A DNA stretch of 62,614 nt from Blastomyces gilchristii SLH14081 (GCF_000003855.2 NW_003101637.1:20231-82844), one strand, 5' to 3'. Numbered from the stretch's first letter, positions 38,801-53,168 are shown. Numbers and translations: made by a program. Notes: generated by a model not told the origin, from the sequence alone.

Positions 38801-40340
38801 AAGAATTCTTGAAAAGAGTATCTATAACCTGAAGAATTTACAGACTTTGAGATGCACTGCAGAAGACCTGATGTAAGAAGAAACAGAGTATAAGTCTTTA
38901 TAAGATCTTCTATTCAGATTGTTTAAACTGTAACTAAAGAATGAATATACTTAGTATATTCAGAAACTGCTCATGACAGGGATTAATTCTACAGAAACAA
39001 AGAGTTGAAGAGACTTAAATAATCTCTTGTAAAGAGAGAACTGAATTTATATACTTATAAATGAGTTTCTACACATAGAACTTATTAAAAGGCATTATAA
39101 CTCTTCTCTAATGAGTCATTTTATAGATACTAGAACTTATGAGTTACTCATAACAAAATACTTCTGACTGAAGATATGAGAACTTATAAAAGAGATAGTG
39201 AAATCTTATACTGTTTATCAGAGTTCACAGAGAGTGCAGTTCAGATTATATAAAGAACTTACTTCTCTATTCATTCTATAAGAATCTTGAAAACAGCTAG
39301 AAATAAACACTCTTATAAGCCTCTCTGAAAGCAAGAACATATATAATGCCTGTTTTAACAGTGTGTTAATGATAGTGAATTACTTTACTAAGATAGCATA
39401 CTTTATACTCACTCATAAGAACTTGAAGTCAAAGAATTTAACTTATATCTTTGTCTGTGATGTAATCTGATTGCATGAATTATCTGTAAACATTGTCTCA
39501 GATAAAGAATTAATCTTTATAGAGAAGTTCTGATCTGATCTGATAACTATACTGAAGATTATATAAGATCTAAGCTCAGCTTTTCATTAACAGACAGATG
39601 ATCAGATAGAATATCTCATCAGTATATTAAAATAGTATCTACAGTGTTTTATCAATTACAATCAGAATAACTAAGTATATTAATTATCACTCACAGAGTT
39701 TATATACAATAACTTAAAGCATATCAGTATAGATAAACCTGTCTTTGAGATGCTCATTAAGACTTATTCACAGATAATTATGATGAATCTGCAAGAGTAC
39801 ACTATAGAGTGTAATGATGTCTGTGAACAGGCTGAGAGAATTCAGAATATCTGAGAGAAAGCCTGTGAATTCTTGAGAAAGACTCAAGAGTATCAGAAGT
39901 GATACTATGACTTTAAGCATATTATAAAGAGTTTTAAGAAAGATAATAAAGTCTGACTGAGTCTAGATAATATTATTATACAGAGATCTAGTAAGAAGCT
40001 GAATCTCTTATAGATAGAGTCTTATAAGATTATAAAGAAAGTTAGTTTACAGTTTTACAGATTGAAACTATTATCTGAGTTGTAGATATATAATATCTTT
40101 CACATCTCTTTACTCTGTAAATATAAGAAATTCTCAGAAGAGAACTCTGTGACTTATCATTTTATTCACAAAACACTAGAGAGTGAAAGAGAATATCAGA
40201 TTAAAGAGATTATTAACTCAGAGAAGTAAGATTATAAACACTGATTCAAGATTCAGTGATAAGAGTATTCTAATAAGATGAATGAGTTCACTTAAGAATC
40301 ATCTGAGCAGATAAGACATCTGCAGAAGCTGAGACATGAC
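35870..40340 (+). pseudogene. Gypsy A1 gag-pol remnant
   Basis: A gag-like stretch at about 35890-36480 includes YIMTDLYYTEVKNWL. Reverse transcriptase at 37140-37980 includes VIFVKKKNKDLRLCVDYCNLN (37405 onward). Near 37740-37770 IYLNNVMMYS replaces the YLDD box, so both catalytic Asp are Asn. Integrase at about 39090-39800 includes MIVNYFTKIAYF (first catalytic Asp to Asn), FIEKF and SSAFH-QTDDQIEY. A chromodomain near 40170-40340 reads YQIKEIINSEK and MNEFT-ESSEQIRHLQKLRHDF with the Trp codon mutated to stop. All signs point to RIP inactivation. Confidence 0.8.
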
Positions 40341-40344
40341 TTTT

Positions 40345-42224
40345 ATACTATGAATTCTGATAAGTCAGAATAGCACAGTCTTCACTAAGAATCTGATTAT
40401 AATAAAGATATTAACACTGTTATTTATAAACTCTAGTCTATAAGATAATGAGTTTCTACTGTGATGAACAGTTCACAGTATACATAAAGAAAAGAAGAAA
40501 TTATGTTCTTATTAAAGTTAAAAAAAAAAATAAGAAAATAGAAACAGAACTGTAAACATAATTTAAAGATTAATAAAGAAAAAATAAAGAAAACTCATAC
40601 TTATATTCTCAATATCTGCAACACTTAATCTTCTTATAACTACTAATTTCTCTCTTTAAAAAAGCAGAAAGTATTATATCTGTGATACAGATAATATTGT
40701 TACATTTGATATGAAAACTGTCAGAAATGCACAGACTTCAAAGAAGCTGAACATCAGAGTGTATGCAGTTATAACAGAATCTTGAAGACTGACTGTTTAT
40801 ATATGTGATCAGATACTTCTCATAAAGCTGTGTTCACTTTCTCAGTTGTGCTGAAGTATTCAGCCTGAAAACAATTGAGATACAGAGAGAAGAATCATCT
40901 ATTCAGATTAACTTCTGTTATGAATTCATGACATTTATATTATCTTGATTACCTGGATTTTACAGATATCTGAGAACTCATCTCTTATTGATAATGAGAT
41001 TGCAGAAATGCGCTGCGGTGTGAGAATCATTGATAGAAAATCTAGACATATTTATATATATCTGATCAGAGATTATGCAGACAGAGAAAGAATAATTGTA
41101 GATCTATAAGACTGCAGAAGACACTGACAATACTGAAAGCTTTATAAGAACTGTTAGCTAGAGTCTGTAAGAAATTACTTATAGAGAGACTTACAGCAAA
41201 GAGTGAGACTGCACTGCTTAAAGTCAGAAACTTGTATGAAGAAGATATGAGATTAGTCACTGACTTGAAGATTAGATGCAGTGACAGAGCTGAAAGAGAT
41301 AAAGACACTGTCATAAGCAGTGATATCTCTGCTTCATCAGCCAGTAAGAAGTGATCAGAGAAGTCATAGAAATACTTACAAGAAGCTCAGTAGTAGTCAG
41401 ACATTATTTATAAAGATATTGAAATTGAATAAATTTTTATTCTTAAGAAGTTCTTGAATTAATATATGAATATTGTTAGAAACACACTCTCTCTATCATC
41501 TGAGTGAAAACACTTCACAGATGAATAAGAATACTTACAGTTTATAAGAATAAAAGCTGTTATAGAAAAAGAAAAAAGAAGATGAGATTCTACAGACAGA
41601 TCTGAGATATTTATACTACTCTAGAGAGATTTGATTATACTATAAGTGATCTTACAGAATAGTCAGATCACTCTAGTAAATAAAGAATGATTGTGAATTA
41701 TAGATCTGAATCTTTCTATATAACTATAAAAAGTGATTGTAGACTGCAGATATCTTGATTCTACAATTCTACAGAGTTAATAAAAGAAAAGAAAATTCCT
41801 CACAATTCTACAGTGTTAAAGAACAATGATTTATAAGAATGAGTAAAAGATTAATATATAAATACTTCTCTTTAATGAGAGTGATCTCACAGAGAGTGAT
41901 TCATCTGTAAGATGAATCTGTGTAATAATTACATAAGAATCTTATGAAAATAATTGAGAGTCAACTGAAACTCTTCTTTATGAAAGATATAAGATGAATC
42001 TGTATAATAGTCAGAGAAGAATCTGTAGATTATAAAGAATCTTATAAAATAAGAAACTGAGTAACAGACTCTTTTCTTTTCATAGTAACAAGAGATTTTT
42101 CCTCACTGAGATTTTTTTTATAGATATGAAGAGTTTTTAGTGAGTATCACTGCAGTGCTGAGCTGATTCTATAAAGTCACTTAGTGAAAGACTTCACAGA
42201 CAAAGTCTTAGAGAGAGAGAGATA
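40345..42224 (+). other. Post-pol region of Gypsy A1, possible extra ORF
   Basis: About 1.9 kb between the chromodomain and the 3' LTR, longer than a normal Gypsy 3' UTR. It is collinear with 45677-47600 of A2, where a 61-codon open stretch (46036-46221, minus) reads AVTELKRMKILLQTVMSLLHQ and then SYRDAYKKLRNSQTLFTKIL. A1 has the same peptide with one stop. I do not recognise the product. Confidence 0.45.
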
Positions 42225-42482
42225 TGTAAGAAATTCTGCTTCTCACAGATTCTTTATCTCTATTTCTATCTCTCATGTAATTAATAGAGTTAGCAGCTCT
42301 TGGCTACACACAACTATATAGACTGAAGTTCATGAATACTATTCATAACTCAGCTTGAATACTATTATACATTTGATTTCTACATTTTATCTTTCTACCG
42401 CGAATACTTCTAGTAGTTAACAGTATATATAACGCCAAGCTGCAAACACCCGAATAATCGCCTGCGAGCACTTATTCTTACA
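42225..42482 (+). repeat. 3' LTR of Gypsy A1
   Basis: 258 bp. The outer right edge keeps aacgccaagctgcaaacaccc and cgcctgcgagc, while the inner left edge is mutated. Confidence 0.9.
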
Positions 42483-45400
42483 ATACAGTTGAGAGAGAAT
42501 TTTCTTTAAAGCATTATTCTCATTTCAATCAAGAAATCTATTTCAATTCAGTTCATTTCCCGAGTTAACTGATGAAAATGAAGAAGAGACTCTTTCTCTG
42601 ATTATATGATTTGAGCTCATCTTCATGACTCTCAGAGCATAGTTCATACAGGCCTTTTCAAATTGAATAGCAGGAGATGAAATTGATGCTTCAATTTCCA
42701 TTGCTTTAATAGAAGATGATTTGAATGCTCTCAGAATTCTTCTCAAAGCTCTGTTTTATAAACTTTGAAAGAGTTCAGTGAAGTTATCTTGATTATTTCA
42801 TTAAACTTAAACTTCATAATCAGCTACTGAGGTAATACAGGCTATGTATAATTATCTCATAGCCTGAAAGAATAGATCTCTCTCAGTATTTGATAGTCTG
42901 ATTATACTATTCAGTAGTCTCTCTGCCTTGATGATTCTTTGTTGAATATGATATTTAAAATTTAACTTGGAGTTTAATCATACTCCTAGCTATTTGATAT
43001 TCAAACTGAGTTTAATCTCTTTATTTAAAAGAGTTAGACTTAGTTCTTTCTCATTAAGCCTGGGAAAAAAGTGAATTAACTCAGTTTTATTCATATTAAA
43101 TTGAATTAGATTGATATCTGCTCTAACAAAGATTTTCTTTATCACTTTCTTAATCACTTCTAAATTCTCTTTAATTGTCTTTGAACTATAGAGTAGATTA
43201 ATATCATCTATATAACTTGAAGATCTCACTATTTTCATCTCTCTATTCTTAAATAGATATGCAGTGTACATTGCAAATACAACAGATGAGCTTGAAGATT
43301 CTTATGATACTTCTATTTTTATCTCAGTTTTATCTTGTTTTCTTCTATCAAAGAATAGTTATATAATTCTTTTAGACATAAAACAATTAACTCATTTTAT
43401 TAGAGAAAGTGATAGTTTTAACATCTTCAAAGTTTGAATCATCTTAGACTTTGAAACATGATCAAATGTATCTTTTATATCAATAAAAACTGCAGTTGAG
43501 ACCAGGTCTTTATACTTTACTACTTAAATATCATGAATAACTGAAAGAACAGTGTCAATTGCAGAACATTGTTTTCTATCTCTCATTTATTTATTAAATA
43601 GAAGAGAATTACTAATAGAGCTTATAAAAGATAATCTAGTAGCTATTATCTTTTCTAGAATTTTTCTCAAACAGTTCAACAGAAATATTACTCTATATAA
43701 CTTAGAAATTGAAGCTTTTCTATTAGACTTTGCAAGGATTACTTCAGTAGCTTCTCTCCAGCATTCAGAATAATAATGATTTTTTAAGAGATTGAAAAAC
43801 AGCTCAAAATATTCATTTTTCAAGTAGAAATATGTGTTTTGAATAATTAAGTGATTAATTGAATCGGTCCCTGTAGCAGTTTTAATTGAACTTGAGAATA
43901 TTGCTGACTCTAGTTCATCACATGTAAGCTCTGGTCATTCCCAGTTATTTTCATCAATATATTTATGAAATGACATATTTTTCTCTTCTAAATGTGATGA
44001 GTTTTAAAAGAGAATTCTTATAAAAGCTTAACATTCTTTCTCAAAAGAGTTTGCTGTATACAATTCATTCTGAAATTCATATTCTAAGGTTGAAAGCTTT
44101 GCAACACTTCTTGTTTTAGTATAGTTAAAGGCTTTAAAAACTTCTTTTCCTTATACTTCTTCAAGAAATTTGTTTCAGTAATCTGTTTTGACTCTTTTAA
44201 TATCGGAAAAATATTCATTTTGAATAGCTTTGAACTCTTTATTAGATATTAAGTTATTCTTTCAATCTCTCTTAGTAGTGACTAATTACTTTCTTTTCAA
44301 AGTGATATTCTCATTTCATCAAGGTTTGAAATACTCAGAAGACTTTTTCTTTGAGATATTTTCTTCCATACTTGTCAGAAGAATAAATGTAATGAGCTTT
44401 AATCTATTCTCAAGCATTTCATTTGAGATATCTTGACTTTGATTTCAATAGAGCTCACTTTGTCTTTCAGATTTTAGCTGCTTTACTCTTTCTTCAACTG
44501 CTTTTCAATCAGCTTTTTCAAAGTTATACTGATTAGAGAGAAGAGAATTTTCACTTCTTTGTTTTTCACTCAGTTCAATATCAAATTGAATAATCTTATG
44601 ACTCAATTCTAAGGTTTCATTTCAATCAATAAACCAGTTTATAAGTCTTTTTTCAATTAGATTTTGTGATACAAAAGTTAGATCTATAATAGATTTCTGT
44701 TTCATATCTTTTCTAAAGAATGATTATTGATCAGACTTGTTAACTAAATCTATTAAATGTTCAAAAGTTCATTTAATTAGTTTATCTACTCTTACTGCTC
44801 TTGTGCACTCTGAGATTCATTAGAGATAATATGTATTGAAGTCTTCTGCAATTATACAGTTTTTTAAGTGAGTTATATTCAAAAATCCTCTATTAATTGT
44901 TCAGGTATTGTTGTTTTCTTTCAATGACTTTTCATTATAGATATTTATAAGTTGAATAGTATCAAACTCATTCTCTTTATCTATAATATCACTCACTAGA
45001 ATATCAGGGTCAGATATGATATCAAATCTGAAATTAAATTAATATCTTGATCTTTTTCTCTCATAGATCACTACTCTTGATTTTATCTCAGATTTTTCAG
45101 AAAGAAAGCAGTAATAGCTTGAATGAGAAATGATGTACTTTTACTCAGTATCAAAGTTTGGTTCTTCAAGAAGTACAAAGTCAACTTTTTTTTCAAATAC
45201 AATCTGAAGACAAGACTAAATATAATTTGAGTTTCTATTCACATTATTTTGAATCAATGTGATTTTTGAAGAGTTTTTACACTTTGTTTGTTATTTTTAT
45301 TGTATACTCATACTAAAAGAGAGTAGAGATAGAGTAGAATCTAATCACTATTATCAGATAGTATATTATAACTATTTTAACAAGTAGGAATCTCAACTGC

Positions 45401-46991
45401 TTGCATTATATCTAGTTTATTATCAGAGTCATTTCTCAATTCTCTAATCTTAACAGAAGTTTGAGAATTCAAATTCTGTTTACAGTTAGCTGAAGAATTG
45501 AAGTTTGAAGATCTAGATAGTTGAGAATTTCTTCTTTTTGAGCTTGCAGTTGCAGATTTACTAGCTTGACTTTTCTCTTCAGTTTTAGATTCACTTTAAG
45601 CTTCATCTTTTCTTCAGTTCTTCTGAGTTCTTGAAGCAAATACACATTCTTTTGAGCTAGATATCATTATTCTTTAACATTCTAGAATTGTGAGGAATTT
45701 TTCATACTTTCATTAACTCTGTAGAATTGTAGAATCAAGATATTCACAGTCTGTAATCACTCTTTATAGTTACATAGAAAGATTCAGATCTGTAATTCAT
45801 AATCACTCTTTATTTATTAAAGTGATCTGACTACTTTATAGAATTATTCATAGTATAAACAAACCTCTCTAAAGTAGTATAAATATATCAGATCTATTCA
45901 CAGAATCTCATCTTCTTTTCTCTTTTTCTGTAACAGCTCTTATTCTCACAAACTGTGAGTATTTTCATTCATTTATAAAGTATTTTCACTCAGATGACAG
46001 AGAGAGAGTGTTCCTGACAATATCTATATATTAATTCAAGAACTTCTCAAGAATAAAAATCTTTTCAATTTCAATATCTTTGTAAATAATGTCTGACTGT
46101 TTCTGAGCTTCTTATAAGCATCTCTGTAACTCTTCTGATTGCTTTTTATCAGCTGATGAAGTAGAGACATCACTGTTTGTAACAGTATCTTCATTCTCTT
46201 TAGCTCTGTCACTGCACTCAATCATCAGATCAGCAGTTAATCTCATACCTTCTTCAGATCATTCTCTGACTTTAAGTAGCACAGTCTCACTCTTTGCTGT
46301 AAGTCTCTCTGTAAGTGCTTTCTTACAGACTCTAGCTAACAGTTACTGTGAAGCTTCTGATACTGTCAGTGTCTTCTGCAGCTCTGCAGACCTATGATCA
46401 TTCTCTCTCTACTCACACAATCTCTGATCAGATATATGTAAATATGCCTAGATTCTCTATCAACAGTTCTCACATCACAGTGTATTTCTGTGATTTCATT
46501 GTCAATGAGTGATGAATCTCTGAGTACTCACAGAATTCAGATAATCAAGACAATGTGAATATTATAAATTCATGATAAGAGTTAATCTAAGTAGATAAGC
46601 TCTCTCTCTGCATCTCAATTGTTTTCAGACTGAATACTTCAGTATAACTGAGAAAGCAGACACAGCTTCATAAGAAGTATCTGATTATACATATAGATAA
46701 TCAGTTCTCAAGACTCTGCTGCAACTGTGTGTACTCTGATATTCAGCTTCTCTGAAGTCTGTGCATTTCTAACAGTCTTTATATTAAATATAATAATTGT
46801 CTGTACTACAGACATGATACTCTCTGCTTCTTTGAATAGAACAATTGATAGTTATAAAGAGATTGAGTATTACAGATATTAAGAATATGAGTATGAATTT
46901 TCTTTATTTTTTCTTTATTAATCTCTAAATCGTATTCACAGTTTTATTTTTATTTTCTTTATTTTTTTAACTTTAATAAGAATATGATTTC

Positions 46992-46993
<2 letters not shown>

Positions 46994-47024
<31 letters not shown>

Positions 47025-47376
47025 TTTTATTATACTCATATGCAAGTGAAGCTTATGATGAGTCCTTGTGTGATGTTAAATACAGGTTAAGTGTTAGTTA
47101 TACAGGAGGAAATACAGGTGTTTAGATCACATCAAGATAATAAGAACATAGGAAAATACAAAGAAGTGACAATTAAATACATGTGATAATAACTTCTCAG
47201 CTCAGGAACATAGAGTGATTCATTGAAGTGATTTGTACATCTCTGTATTTATTAGAAACCTGAGGTGCTTGAGTTCTGGATTTAATGTATTCTCTGTGAG
47301 TTTCGAACCCACGCGCCTTGATTTCCCACACCAAGGTACTACCGGGTGGCCGTATTAATCATTCGGTCACTGAGGC
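46994..47376 (-). mobile_element. tRNA-derived SINE, copy SINE3
   Basis: 383-bp SINE inside Gypsy A2, flanked by the 13-bp duplication AATATGATTTCTT (46981-46993 and 47377-47389). The 3' stem-loop is at 47034-47063, next to a long (TTA)n tail. The matching position in A1 (about 40497-40515) is uninterrupted, a paired empty site that confirms the boundaries. Confidence 0.93.
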
Positions 47377-50174
47377 AATATGATTTCTTCTTTTCTTTAT
47401 ATATACTGCAGACTGTTCATCTCAGTAGAAACTCATCATCTTATAGACTAGAGTTTGTAAATAACAGTGTTAATATCTTTATCATAATCAGATTCTTAGC
47501 AAAGATTACATCATTCTGACTTATTAGAATTTACAGTATAAAAGTCATTTCTCAGCTTCTGCAGATGTCTTATCTGCTCAGATAATTCTCAAGTGAACTT
47601 ATTCATCTTATTAGAATACTCTTATCACTGAATCTTGAATCAGAGCTTATAATCTTACTTCTCTAAGTTAATAATTTCTTTGATCTGATATTCTCTTTCA
47701 CTCTCTAATACTTTGTAAATAGAGTGATGAGTCACAGAGTTTTCTTCTGAGAATTTCTTATATTTATAAAGTAAAGAGATATGAAAAATATTGTATATCT
47801 GTAGCTCAGATAGCAGTTTCAATCTATAGAACTATAAGCTAACTTTCTTCATAATCTTATAAAACTCTGTCTATAAGAGATTCAGCTTCTTACTAGATCT
47901 CTATATAATAATGTTTTCTAGACTCAGTCAGACTCTATCATCTTTCTTAAAACTCTTTATAATGTACTTAAAGTCATAGTATCGTTTCTGATACTCTTGA
48001 GTCTTTCTCAAGAATTTGCATACTTTTCTCTGAATATTCTGAATTCTCTGAGTCTGTTCACAGACATCATGACACTCTGTAGTGTACTCTTATAAGTTTA
48101 TCAAGATTATCTATAAATGAGTCTCAGTGAGCATCTCAAAAAAGGTTTTATCTATACTGACATATTTTAAGTTATTATATATAAACTCTGTGAGTGATAA
48201 TTAATGCACTCAGTTATTCTGATTGTAAATAATAAAGTACTGCAGATACTCTTTCAATATACTTATCAGATATTCTGTTTGATTATCTATCTATTGATAA
48301 AAAGTCATGCTTAGATCTTATAAGATCTTCAGTATAGTTATCAGATCAGATCAGAGCTTCTCTATTAAGATTAATTCTCTATCTGAGACAATGTTTATAG
48401 ATAATTCATACAACTGAATCACATTGCAGATAAAGATATAAGTTAAATTCTTTGACTTTAAGTTCTTACAGATGAGTATAAAGTGTATTATCTTAATAAA
48501 GTAATCTACTATCATCAGCACACTGTCAAGACAGGTATTATATATGTTCTTACTTTCAGAGAGGCTTATGAGAGTGTTCATTTCTAGCTGTTCTCAAGAT
48601 TCTTATAAGATGAGTAGAGAAGTAAGTTCTTTATATAGTCTGAACTGTACTACTCATGAATTCTGATGAATAGTATAAGAATTCACTATCTTCTTTATAA
48701 GTTCTTACATCTTCAGTCAGATGTATTTTCTTATAAACAACTTATAAGTTCTAGTATCTATAAAATAACTCACTAGAGAAGAGTTATAATACCTTTTAAT
48801 AAGTTCTATTTATAGAAACTCATTTATAGATATAGAAATCTGATTCTCTTTTTATAAGAGATTATTTAAGTCTCTTTAATTCTTTATTACTGCAGAATTA
48901 ATCTCTACTGTGAGCAGTTTCTGAATATACTGAGCACATTTATTCTTCAGTTATAGTTCAGATAATCTGAATAAAAGATCTTATAAAGACTTATACTCTG
49001 TTTTCTCTTATATTAGATCTTTCATAGTACTTCTCAAAGTCTACAAACTCTTTAGATTATAGATACTCTCTTCAAGAATTCTTATAGAAATTCTCAAAGT
49101 GTTAACTCTCAGTGTTATAGAGAGTAGTTATACAGACTTCTTCTCTTTCTTTTCTCTCTTCTCTTACAGAGAATTGAGAGACTCTTTAGTCAATCTCTTT
49201 ATAATACTTAGTCTGAGTATCTTACAAAGCTTTTCTATCTTCTCTAGTCTCTCTATGTCTGTTGTTCTGATCTTCTTAATATAGTCAGATCTGTAAGAGA
49301 GTCTGTTCACTGAGGTCTTTATTTTCTTGATATACTCTATCTTGAATCAGAACTTACTCAGTCTCTGAGCTCAGTGAATCTGTTACTGTAAGAGTTTCTT
49401 AATTGAAGTAAACTATTGTAAGCTGTCATGATCAGTTCTAATAGTAATTACTATCATGAGATTCTTGAAGTAGTAATATCAGTGATAGAAGAATTTCACT
49501 ATTATAAGAAGCTTCTAATTATAAATATTATAGTTGATCTTCATGAGTTGTATCTTTCATGAGAAAAAGATCACTGAAACTCAGTTCTCATTCAACTGCA
49601 GTTATAAGACTATTTCTAAAATTATAAAGAAGAAGACATCTGTCTTTAATCTGATTAAGAGTAAGAAATCAAAGTAAAACAGTATTATTATATCTGTAAA
49701 TATCTATTTCAATCTTATAAAGATCTTATGAGCTTCTAAGATAAGAATGTTTTTACAGCTCTCTCTTCTTAACAATCTTTTCATTCTTTATTCACAGAAT
49801 GACTTCTTCTTGTTTTCACTCTTTAGTATATCTGTAACAGCTAAGAAGATTCTTATGAATACAAAGATAAACTGTCTATAGAAATTCACAAAGCTCAGAA
49901 AGATCTGAATCTCATGAATACTAGTTAGCTCTGATTATAATAGAATAGTCTCAATCTATGAGAGTTTTATCTGAATATCATCTGTAATAATTATATATTC
50001 TAGAAAATTAATCTGATAGATACTGAAGTTGTACTTTATAAGCTTAATATACAGTTCTGTCTTATCTAAGGCCTTTAACACAGTTCACACATGCTCAGTA
50101 TGTTCTTTCTTCTTCACAGAGTACATCATCACATTATTTAGATATATTCTTATAAAGACATTCAGATATATATA

Positions 50175-50679
50175 TAGACTGGCAGTCAGGACCATGAATT
50201 TCACGTTTAATTTATTTAGTCTGATCTCATACATTTCTTGGCATGAATCCCGCTGAGATTAGTCATTAAAAAAACATGCAAAGTGACTATATATGAGATC
50301 TTAAAATGAAATCATGACTTGAAAAAAATGAGAAAGTGATTTCATTTGATCTCATTTAGTCTCATTCTTGGCATAAAGTTACTATTTTTAGACATTTTAA
50401 GGTTTTCTTTAGACTATTTTTAATTTTTTAAAAAGTAACACTTTTTGGTAATGCTCAAATGAGATTTAAAGTCATTTAAAGCAATAAAAATAATTTAAAT
50501 TGAGAAGTGAAAATCATGGTGTTATTTGGAAAATGTGACAAGAGTAGACAGTAAGTCTCACTGAGACAGTATGAGACTACTATCTAATGTTAAAACCATG
50601 TAATGAAATCAGTCGAATTAGTAATGAAACTATTAAAAAATCTGGTCCTGGTCTCAGACACGGTCACACGGTCAGTCTA
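50175..50679 (+). mobile_element. hAT-like MITE M3
   Basis: 505 bp, TAGACTGGCAG to GGTCAGTCTA, flanked by TATATATA (50167-50174 and 50680-50687), inserted in Gypsy A2. The same site in Gypsy A6 (about 2522-2535) is empty. Confidence 0.9.
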
Positions 50680-52910
50680 TATATATAAAGTATTTTATTA
50701 ATGAAAGACTGAAATACTGTGAGAGTATTAGTCAAATCAAAAGATATTACTAGATATTCAAATAATCTCAATGCAGTTTTAAAGACAGTCTTTTATTCAT
50801 TCTTAGACTGTATTCACAGTCATGTATATACATTAATCATATTCAGTTGTGTGAATATGACAGCTTTTATGAGACAGTTAATCACATTCTCAATCAGAGA
50901 AAGAGAATAGTAACTCTTTATAGTCTTGAAGTTCAGATTATAGTAGTTTACATATAATCTGAGATCTTTATTCTTCTTCTTTACAAATATCACAGAGACT
51001 TCTATAATGATCTGTGAAGATTGAATAAAGGTATTCTTCAGATTCTTCTTCACATAAGTCTGTAAGACCTCTATCTCATAATAAGAGAGCTTATAGATTG
51101 ATTCTCAGAAGAGTTTCTATTCTTCTATTAAATTTATTATCAGATTCTTCTCACAGTAAGATGAAAGCTCAGCTGTCTTTGCTAAGCTAAATATCTCTGT
51201 AAGATCTCAGTATTTCTCTAGTATCTGAAGCTCAGTTTTCATGACTGTGAAGTTCTCAGATATTTATAAAGTTATTATACAAATGAGCTTGTCTTCTTTA
51301 ATCAACTCTACAGTATTAACTAATTCTATCTCTATGAGTAAGTCTATCAATACTGATTGAAAGTATAAACCTGACTTATAAATAGCTATGTGAAGATTGT
51401 GTTGTTAAAGTTATATAAGTCTTAAGTATATATTATCTGTGATGTTTATAATAATCACAGTTTCTGCAAATCTTTTTCAGATTCTGAAGAGATCTTATAT
51501 TTCAAAGATAATTCTTACAAGTCTCTCAGCTCTCAGATCTGAGATCTCACACTCTACTTATTATAAGAGCAGATTCTCAGTTTTCATCATCTAGCTTATT
51601 CACTTTGTAAGCTTTAGAGACACTACAGTGACCTGAGATTCTGAGTTCATCAATACTTCTTATACTGATGAGATAATAGTATTACAGTGTAATCTCTCTC
51701 TATAAGCATATATTTTTCATTGAAGAAGTAACAGATTCAGATGTCAGCTTTAAGACTCTTAAGAAGGCTGTTACTGACTCTGTCTATCACTTCTCAAATT
51801 TCTGTTTTAATTTATCTGAATAGTTTATACAAAGATATTCTGATTTAGAAGAGATAAAGTAGAGACTCTTTTTCTTAATCTCTCTATTATACACTCTATT
51901 CACAGAAGCTTATAAAGCTCTCTCTCTCTGCTTAGCAGTCAGATATAAATCTCTCTATATCTTATTATTTTTTTCTGATAAATTTGTTCTCTGTTATTCT
52001 GATTCTTACAGATCTGATCAGTAATCTACTCTTCACAGATCTATGACTCTCAGAGTGATTTATAAGTAATGAATAAGAGTTATCAGTTTCTTCAGAGTTA
52101 AGAACTTAGAGTTTTACTTAATAAGCTTATTCTGCATGTCTCTCTTTATAAATATCATTATTCAGATCTTATTTCAGAGCTCTGTTTACACAGATCTTAA
52201 TTCATATTATAATTTTATAAAGCACTGTGAGTAGTCTTTATCAGATTTCTTATCTCTTTTTCTAATATTAATGATTATGACTTAACTATTCTCTATTCAG
52301 CTCACAGAGTCTCTTAACTTATTCTATAGATAAGTCTTGAGAACAGATCAGTAGAATCTCTTATAATTATTCTCTAGATAATTCAGCTAGTTCTTGACTT
52401 CAGTGTAGTAAAGATCTGTTATTATATAGATAACAGCTTCTTTATCTTTTATATCACACAGCTGAGCTTGTAAGTCAATTTCAAATACAAACTTGTAAAA
52501 GCTTTTATATATTATGATTTAATAAGTAATCTTAAGTGATTACAGCTTAAGAAAGTTTCTTTTCAGTTCACAGATATCTCTGAAGATTATGTTTAAAGAC
52601 TTAGTTCAAGAGTGTTTACAGACAGTAAGCATTTCTTATAGAAAAATAGCTTGATTCTGTAGAAGATACTCAAGAATATTCTTCACTGAGATTGATTTAT
52701 TTATCAGTTCAGAGAATTCTTCTATCACAGATACAGAGAATGATATTCTGTGAGTAATTAATAAGTTCTCTAAGACTTCTTTTACAGAGATTATTCATAG
52801 TTCAGATGACTGCTTCTGAGTGTCTGTAGTAGAATTCATAGAGATTGAAGTATACAAGTTTCTAGTTCTTTTAGTAATAACAGATAGTTGCTGACTGACA
52901 GAGCTTGAAA

Positions 52911-53168
52911 TGTAAGAATAAATGCTCATAGATAATTATTCAGATATTTGCAGCTTGATATAATATATACTATTAACTTCTAGAAGTATTCATGATGAAA
53001 AGATAAAATATAGAGATTAAATATATAATAGCATTCAAGCTGAGTTATGAATAGTATTCATGAACTTCAGTCTATATAGTTGTGTGTAGTGAAGAGCTGC
53101 TAATTCTATTAATTATACAAGACCTAGAAATAGAGGTAAAGAATTCACAAGAAGCAGGATTTCTTAGA
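52911..53168 (-). repeat. 5' LTR of Gypsy A2
   Basis: 258 bp, TGTAAGAATAAA to TTTCTTAGA; the last bases carry a C-to-G change in the usual TTACA end. Confidence 0.85.

Larger units (their letters stand above)
35223..42482 (+). mobile_element. Ty3/Gypsy chromovirus family A, copy A1 (structurally complete)
   Basis: 7260 bp with two 258-bp LTRs (35223-35480 and 42225-42482), flanked by the 5-bp duplication ATACA (35218-35222 and 42483-42487), inserted in LINE-a. It holds a gag remnant, pol with reverse transcriptase, integrase and chromodomain, and about 1.8 kb of further sequence before the 3' LTR. No frame is intact. Confidence 0.93.
34090..45311 (-). pseudogene. LINE-a ORF2: endonuclease, reverse transcriptase, RNase H
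   Basis: Minus-strand frame from an ATG at about 45311, interrupted by Gypsy A1 between 42487 and 35223 and by many stops. An AP-endonuclease-like start is followed by reverse transcriptase: ECWREATEVILAKSNRKAS and FLLNCLRKILEKIIATRL (43587-43823), then SYIDDINLLYSSKT (about 43200), which keeps both catalytic Asp. Beyond A1 is an RNase H: ILIYSDGLKNEN, SEVFDAELFAIVKAFKL, IFSDSQAALKRL, and VPAHINIYDNELTDSA with the Trp before it read as TGA. A CxxC...HC cluster (ECSFCNV, VMHCALYN) closes the frame near 34280-34350. The arrangement matches fungal Tad1-type LINEs. Confidence 0.8.
33724..45662 (-). mobile_element. Tad1-like LINE (LINE-a), split by Gypsy A1
   Basis: Non-LTR retrotransposon on the minus strand, inserted in Gypsy A2 with a 14-bp duplication ATCAT(C/T)ATTCTTTA (33710-33723 and 45663-45676). 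It is 5'-truncated within ORF1 and ends in an (AAT)n tail at 33724-33743 (plus-strand TTA repeats). Without Gypsy A1 (35223-42482) it is about 4.7 kb. It carries endonuclease, reverse transcriptase and RNase H remnants and a 3' stem-loop shared with the SINEs. Confidence 0.88.
32974..53168 (-). mobile_element. Ty3/Gypsy family A, copy A2, exploded by nested insertions
   Basis: Minus-strand element with a 3' LTR at 32974-33231 and a 5' LTR at 52911-53168, flanked by AAAAT duplications. It is split into 32974-33723 and 45663-53168 by LINE-a, and further by SINE3 (46994-47376) and MITE M3 (50175-50679). Without insertions it is about 7.3 kb, like A1. A reverse transcriptase fragment is at 50820-51053 (EVSVIFVKKKNKDLRLYVN). 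The integrase fragment at 48351-48581 keeps MIVDYF with the catalytic Asp. Post-pol sequence is at 45677-46990. Confidence 0.88.
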